Source of the DNA: Lachnospiraceae bacterium
Lineage (GTDB): Bacteria > Bacillota > Clostridia > Lachnospirales > Lachnospiraceae
Direction: 5' to 3'
DNA length: 9,181 bases
NCBI GenBank assembly: GCA_017420605.1
Contig: JAFOIS010000071.1
Coordinates: 1 to 9,181 of the forward strand
This document shows, piece after piece, positions 7,010 to 9,181 of the stretch. The translations under genes were made by a program, and so were the position numbers. Each line of letters opens with the position of its first letter. The first letter of the stretch is position 1. The notes beneath the pieces are model-generated. The model had not been told where the DNA came from. It saw only the letters and a list, made by a program, of their open reading frames with translations, and did not search any database.

Positions 7010-7185
7010 GCCGGAACTGGCGGATAACTTCAGCCGTTTGGGCCTGTTTGGTCCGCCAAAAAGGCGTTTCCAAGCCGGAACTGGCGGATAACTTCGTCCG
7101 TTTTGGCCTGTCCGGTCCGCCAAAAAGGCGTTTCCAAGCCGGAACTGGCGGATAACTTTGGCCATTTGGGCCTGTCCGGTCCGCC
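7010..7185. repeat. Tandem 64-bp repeat array (2.75 copies)
   Basis: Copies lie at 7010-7073, 7074-7137 and 7138-7185 (the last stops after 48 nt). Copies 1 and 2 differ at 5 of 64 positions; copies 2 and 3 differ at 4 of 48. Each copy has an inverted pair, TGGCGGA and TCCGCCA, separated by 27 nt (7018-7024/7052-7058, 7082-7088/7116-7122; in copy 3 the right arm is TCCGCC, 7180-7185). All differences fall between the arms. The period is not a multiple of three, so the array is not a protein repeat. It begins on the base after the aldo/keto reductase stop codon. A shorter hairpin, CGCC-AAAAA-GGCG, overlaps the right arm in copies 1 and 2. Function is unknown: REP-like element, attenuator, mRNA 3'-end protection, or protein site. 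Confidence 0.9.
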
Positions 7186-7202
7186 GGACGGACTTTCTGC
7201 AG

Positions 7203-7231
7203 TTGCATTTACCGCACGGAGACTCTATGAT
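7203..7231 (+). promoter_or_regulatory. Probable promoter for rubredoxin
   Basis: TTGCAT (7203-7208) and TATGAT (7226-7231) are separated by exactly 17 bp. The -10 is a 5/6 match and the -35 keeps the TTG. Transcription would begin near 7238 and give a leader of about 124 nt ahead of rubredoxin. Confidence 0.45.
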
Positions 7232-7240
7232 ACTCGCATA

Positions 7241-7329
7241 GCGATACTGCGGAGGGCAGTAAGAGCACAGGGCAATCACTATACAGCATGTAAGCGGTAC
7301 TGCGTGATAACAGGGTCACGCAGCCGCTT
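7241..7329 (+). promoter_or_regulatory. Structured 5' leader of rubredoxin, possible switch
   Basis: Two hairpins stand between the probable promoter and the rubredoxin ribosome binding site. The first pairs TACTGC (7245-7250) with GCAGTA (7256-7261) around the loop GGAGG. The second pairs AAGCGG (7292-7297) with CCGCTT (7324-7329) and CTGCGTGA (7300-7307) with TCACGCAG (7316-7323). That is 14 bp with a 2-nt bulge and an 8-nt loop. GCAGTA (7256-7261) can also pair with a second TACTGC at 7298-7303, which would break the base of hairpin two. The sequence GCGrTACTGCG occurs at 7241-7251 and 7294-7304. No T-run follows hairpin two, so it is not an intrinsic terminator. No known riboswitch class was recognised. 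Confidence 0.5.
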
Positions 7330-7361
7330 CAAAAGGATATTTCAAGAAAAGGAGAATCACT

Positions 7362-7520
7362 ATGGAAAAGTATGTATGCAGCGTTTGCGGTTATGTGTAT
7401 GATCCCGAGATCGGCGATCCGGATAACGGCATCGAGCCCGGCACCGCGTTCGAAGATCTTCCGGAAGACTGGGTCTGCCCGCTCTGCGGCGTAGGCAAAG
7501 AGGATTTCGAGCAGGAATAA
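7362..7520 (+). CDS. Rubredoxin
   Basis: This is a 52-residue rubredoxin, a small cytoplasmic one-electron carrier with a single iron held by four cysteines. The ligands are visible as CSVCG (Cys6, Cys9) and CPLCG (Cys39, Cys42), with the usual core [30 protein letters not shown] between and around them. Length and spacing are exactly those of the family. AAGGAG at 7349-7354 lies 7 nt before the ATG. In anaerobes rubredoxin often supplies electrons to oxygen- or peroxide-reducing enzymes (rubrerythrin, flavodiiron proteins), but neither is in this window. The neighbours are an Fe-S aldo/keto reductase upstream and a nitroreductase-family flavoprotein 46 bp downstream, so this may be a small redox transcription unit with its own promoter and structured leader. 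Confidence 0.97.
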   Translation: MEKYVCSVCGYVYDPEIGDPDNGIEPGTAFEDLPEDWVCPLCGVGKEDFEQE

Positions 7521-7566
7521 GCGGAATGCGGCACGGCGTTCGCCGCAGCAGGGAAAGAGTGGGTCT

Positions 7567-8148
7567 ATGATCAGAGAATTAGCGGAAAAGAACCGGAGCT
7601 ACCGGGGATATGACGAGACGGTCCGCCTGACGAAAGAGGAACTTCTCGATTTCGTGGACTGCGCGCGGGTGTGCGCCTCGAGCGTCAATCTTCAGCCGTT
7701 GAAATATTTCCTCGCGTGGGAAAAGGAAACGGTGGATAAGATCCAGGCGGAGACGCACTGGGCAAAGGCCCTTCCGGAGCTTTCGCTTCCGCACCCGGGG
7801 AAATGCCCGACGGCGTTCATCGTGATCTGCGACGACAAGAGGATCGCGCCGAATCCCGACCGCTTCCGGGCGGACGAGGGGATCGTGGCCCAGACGATGC
7901 TGCTCCGCGCGGTGGAAATGGGCTACGGCGGCTGCATGATCGGGAATTTCCGTCCCGAGAGGCTTTCCGCGGTGCTGGATCTTCCGGAGTATATTTTCCC
8001 GATGCTCATCGTCGCGTTCGGGAAGCCGGACGAGACGGTAGTTCTCACGGAAGCGCAGCCGGGCGACGACGTCCATTATTACCGGGACGAAGACGACGTT
8101 CACTATGTGCCGAAGCGGACAGTCGGGGAACTTGTGCTGAACGGCTGA
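7567..8148 (+). CDS. Nitroreductase-family flavoprotein
   Basis: This is a 193-residue FMN-dependent NAD(P)H oxidoreductase-like protein, cytoplasmic. Family features are the N-terminal NRSYRGYD (FMN phosphate-binding type RSxR), CASSVNLQPLKYFLAW (the S-x-N-x-Q-P block), and the late GYGGCMIGNFRPE block. The closing FPMLIVAFGKPDE is also typical. It is near the usual length for the short subgroup. The physiological substrate cannot be read from sequence; members reduce nitro compounds, quinones or enones. It lies 46 bp after rubredoxin. That gap holds a small hairpin (TGCGGC 7527-7532 with GCCGCA 7542-7547) and only a weak ribosome binding site (GGGAAAG), which suggests coupling to or dependence on rubredoxin transcription. 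A strong terminator follows the TGA. Confidence 0.92.
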   Translation: MIRELAEKNRSYRGYDETVRLTKEELLDFVDCARVCASSVNLQPLKYFLAWEKETVDKIQAETHWAKALPELSLPHPGKCPTAFIVICDDKRIAPNPDRFRADEGIVAQTMLLRAVEMGYGGCMIGNFRPERLSAVLDLPEYIFPMLIVAFGKPDETVVLTEAQPGDDVHYYRDEDDVHYVPKRTVGELVLNG

Positions 8149-8164
8149 GAAGACAGAAAAAGAG

Positions 8165-8211
8165 ATCCGGGGCATCCAGCGAAAATGCGGGATGCTCCGG
8201 ATTTTTGTTTC
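8165..8211. terminator. Strong, probably bidirectional terminator
   Basis: A 13-bp stem (ATCCGGGGCATCC at 8165-8177 with GGATGCTCCGGAT at 8190-8202, one G-U pair) has a 12-nt loop and is followed on the plus strand by TTTTGTTT. On the minus strand the same stem is followed by CTCTTTTTCTG. It sits between the convergent nitroreductase and transaminase genes and can serve both. Confidence 0.88.
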
Positions 8212-8246
8212 AGTAATACAGCTGCGCCGCGTGGTTCGGGATGGCT

Positions 8247-9181
8247 TTATCTGAAGAACGCCAGAGCGGTGCGGATCACTGTCTCCTGGAGTTCCGGTGT
8301 CAGACCATAGTAGAGCGGAAGCCGGACCAGGCGTTCGCTCTCTTTTGTCGTATAGACGTCTTCCCCGTGGAAACGGCCGTATTTAAGACCCGCGGGAGAG
8401 GAGTGCAGCGGAATGTAATGGAAGACGGTAAGCACACCGTTTTCTTTCATGTGGCGGATAAAGGCGGTCCTGTCCTCAAGATCGCGGAGCTTGAGATAGA
8501 ACATATGCGCGTTGTGGACGCAGCCGTCCGGGATCACCTGGAGTTCGATGCGGCCTTCTTCTGCGAGAGGGGCAAAGGCTTCCCGGTAAGTGTTCCAGAT
8601 CCGCATCCGGTCGGCTGCGATCTCGTCGTAGCGCTCAAACTGCGCCCAGAGATACGCCGCGTTGAGGTCGCTCGGCAGGAACGACGAGCCGCGGTCGCGC
8701 CAGGTGTATTTGTCGACCTGGCCGCGGAAGAAGCGGCTGCGGTCGGTACCCTTTTCGCGGAAGATCTCCGCCCGGTCGCGCTGGGAAAGGTCCGGCAGAA
8801 GGATCGCGCCGCCTTCGCCCATCGAGAAGTTCTTGGTCTCATGAAAGGAGAGGCAGCCGAAATCGCCGATCGTGCCCAGCATTTTTCCCTTATAGGAAGA
8901 GCCGATGGCCTGCGCCGCGTCTTCGATCACGAAGAGATGGTGCCGCCGTGCGATCTCCATGATCTTATCCATTTCACAGGAGACCCCGGCATAGTGCACG
9001 ACCGCGATCGCGCGGGTCTTTTCCGTGATGGCCTCTTCGATCTTATTCTCGTCGATATTCATCGTATCCGGCCGGATGTCCGTGAAGACGAGGTCCGCGC
9101 CGCGCAGCGCGAACGCGTCGGCGGTCGAGCAGAAAGTGTAGGACGGCAGGATGACTTCGTCGCCGGGACCGATGTCGCAAA
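8247..9181 (-). CDS. rffA: dTDP-4-amino-4,6-dideoxygalactose transaminase, 5'-partial
   Basis: This is a PLP-dependent sugar aminotransferase of the DegT/DnrJ/EryC1/StrS family, subgroup WecE/RffA. It makes dTDP-4-amino-4,6-dideoxygalactose from the 4-keto-6-deoxy sugar with glutamate, for surface polysaccharide synthesis in the cytoplasm. The frame is open to the right edge; the ATG at 9062 is internal because the coding sequence continues upstream with GDEVILPSYTFCSTADAFALRGADLVFTDIRPDTMNID. About 310 of an expected 375-380 residues are visible. Further signatures are VHYAGVSCEMD, VIEDAAQAIGSSYKGK, the PLP lysine in SFHETKNFSMGEGG (codon 8832-8834), REKGTDRSRFFRGQVDKYTWRDRGSS, and FHYIPLHSSPAGLKYGRFHGED near the C-terminus. 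These match the subgroup closely, unlike generic family members. Partner genes (rmlA/rmlB type, acetyltransferase) would lie to the right, outside the window. Confidence 0.94.
   Translation of the reverse strand, partial: CDIGPGDEVILPSYTFCSTADAFALRGADLVFTDIRPDTMNIDENKIEEAITEKTRAIAVVHYAGVSCEMDKIMEIARRHHLFVIEDAAQAIGSSYKGKMLGTIGDFGCLSFHETKNFSMGEGGAILLPDLSQRDRAEIFREKGTDRSRFFRGQVDKYTWRDRGSSFLPSDLNAAYLWAQFERYDEIAADRMRIWNTYREAFAPLAEEGRIELQVIPDGCVHNAHMFYLKLRDLEDRTAFIRHMKENGVLTVFHYIPLHSSPAGLKYGRFHGEDVYTTKESERLVRLPLYYGLTPELQETVIRTALAFFR

Noticed and set aside
7010..7185. CRISPR array
   Set aside because: The units are directly adjacent with no unique spacers between conserved repeats, and only the loop part varies by a few bases; no cas genes are present.
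5795..7279. Long minus-strand open frame (494 codons) across the repeats and the aldo/keto reductase
   Set aside because: It lies opposite a secure reductase gene, has Arg/His/Pro-rich shadow composition, and runs through 64-bp repeats that change frame each copy.
7292..7329. Intrinsic terminator ahead of rubredoxin
   Set aside because: The 14-bp hairpin is followed by CAAAAGG rather than a T-run, so termination there is unlikely without another factor.
7103..7402. Plus-strand 99-codon frame from the repeats into the rubredoxin gene
   Set aside because: It overlaps rubredoxin in another frame and begins inside the repeat array; its protein has no family features, while rubredoxin has a good ribosome binding site and all four cysteines.

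Overview
The window reads as a chromosomal segment of a strictly anaerobic, fairly GC-rich Firmicute, most likely a member of the Clostridia. The reasons are the split glycine decarboxylase (separate P-protein subunit 2), a PflX-type radical SAM protein, a ferredoxin-domain aldo/keto reductase next to a rubredoxin and a small nitroreductase, strong AGGAGG-type ribosome binding sites, and heavy G/C use at third codon positions. The species cannot be named from the sequence. No phage, integrase, transposase, CRISPR array, rRNA or tRNA is visible.

Layout. (1) 1-980, plus strand: the last two thirds of gcvPB, closed by a clean intrinsic terminator at about 1030-1059. (2) 1057-1331: no intact gene, but a minus-strand reading frame (1127-1318) that looks like a protein fragment without a start, plus a 12-bp direct repeat. 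(3) 1332-2420, minus strand: a radical SAM protein of the PflX-like family (COG1313) with three unusual low-complexity insertions. (4) 2421-2562: a short divergent promoter region. (5) 2563-7009, plus strand: a tightly packed run of MoxR AAA+ ATPase, DUF58 protein (ATGA overlap), polytopic membrane protein with a DUF4129-like tail (TTG start, TTGA overlap), and an aldo/keto reductase with a C-terminal iron-sulfur domain. (6) 7010-7361: non-coding, with two and three-quarter copies of a 64-bp tandem repeat followed by a probable promoter and a structured leader. (7) 7362-8148, plus strand: rubredoxin (52 aa) and a nitroreductase-family flavoprotein, ended by a strong hairpin. (8) 8247-9181, minus strand: a dTDP-4-amino-4,6-dideoxygalactose transaminase (WecE/RffA family), cut by the window end.

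How the genes fit together. MoxR, DUF58 and the DUF4129-like membrane protein form a recognisable envelope-associated module. The third protein resembles TgpA with its transglutaminase domain missing. The aldo/keto reductase, rubredoxin and nitroreductase form a plausible redox group of iron-sulfur, Fe(Cys)4 and flavin proteins. The transaminase belongs to nucleotide-sugar synthesis for surface glycans, so a glycan locus may lie beyond the right edge.

The most unusual parts are non-coding: the 64-bp repeats, whose differences all fall in the predicted loop, and the rubredoxin leader, where one 6-nt segment can pair with either of two copies of its complement.
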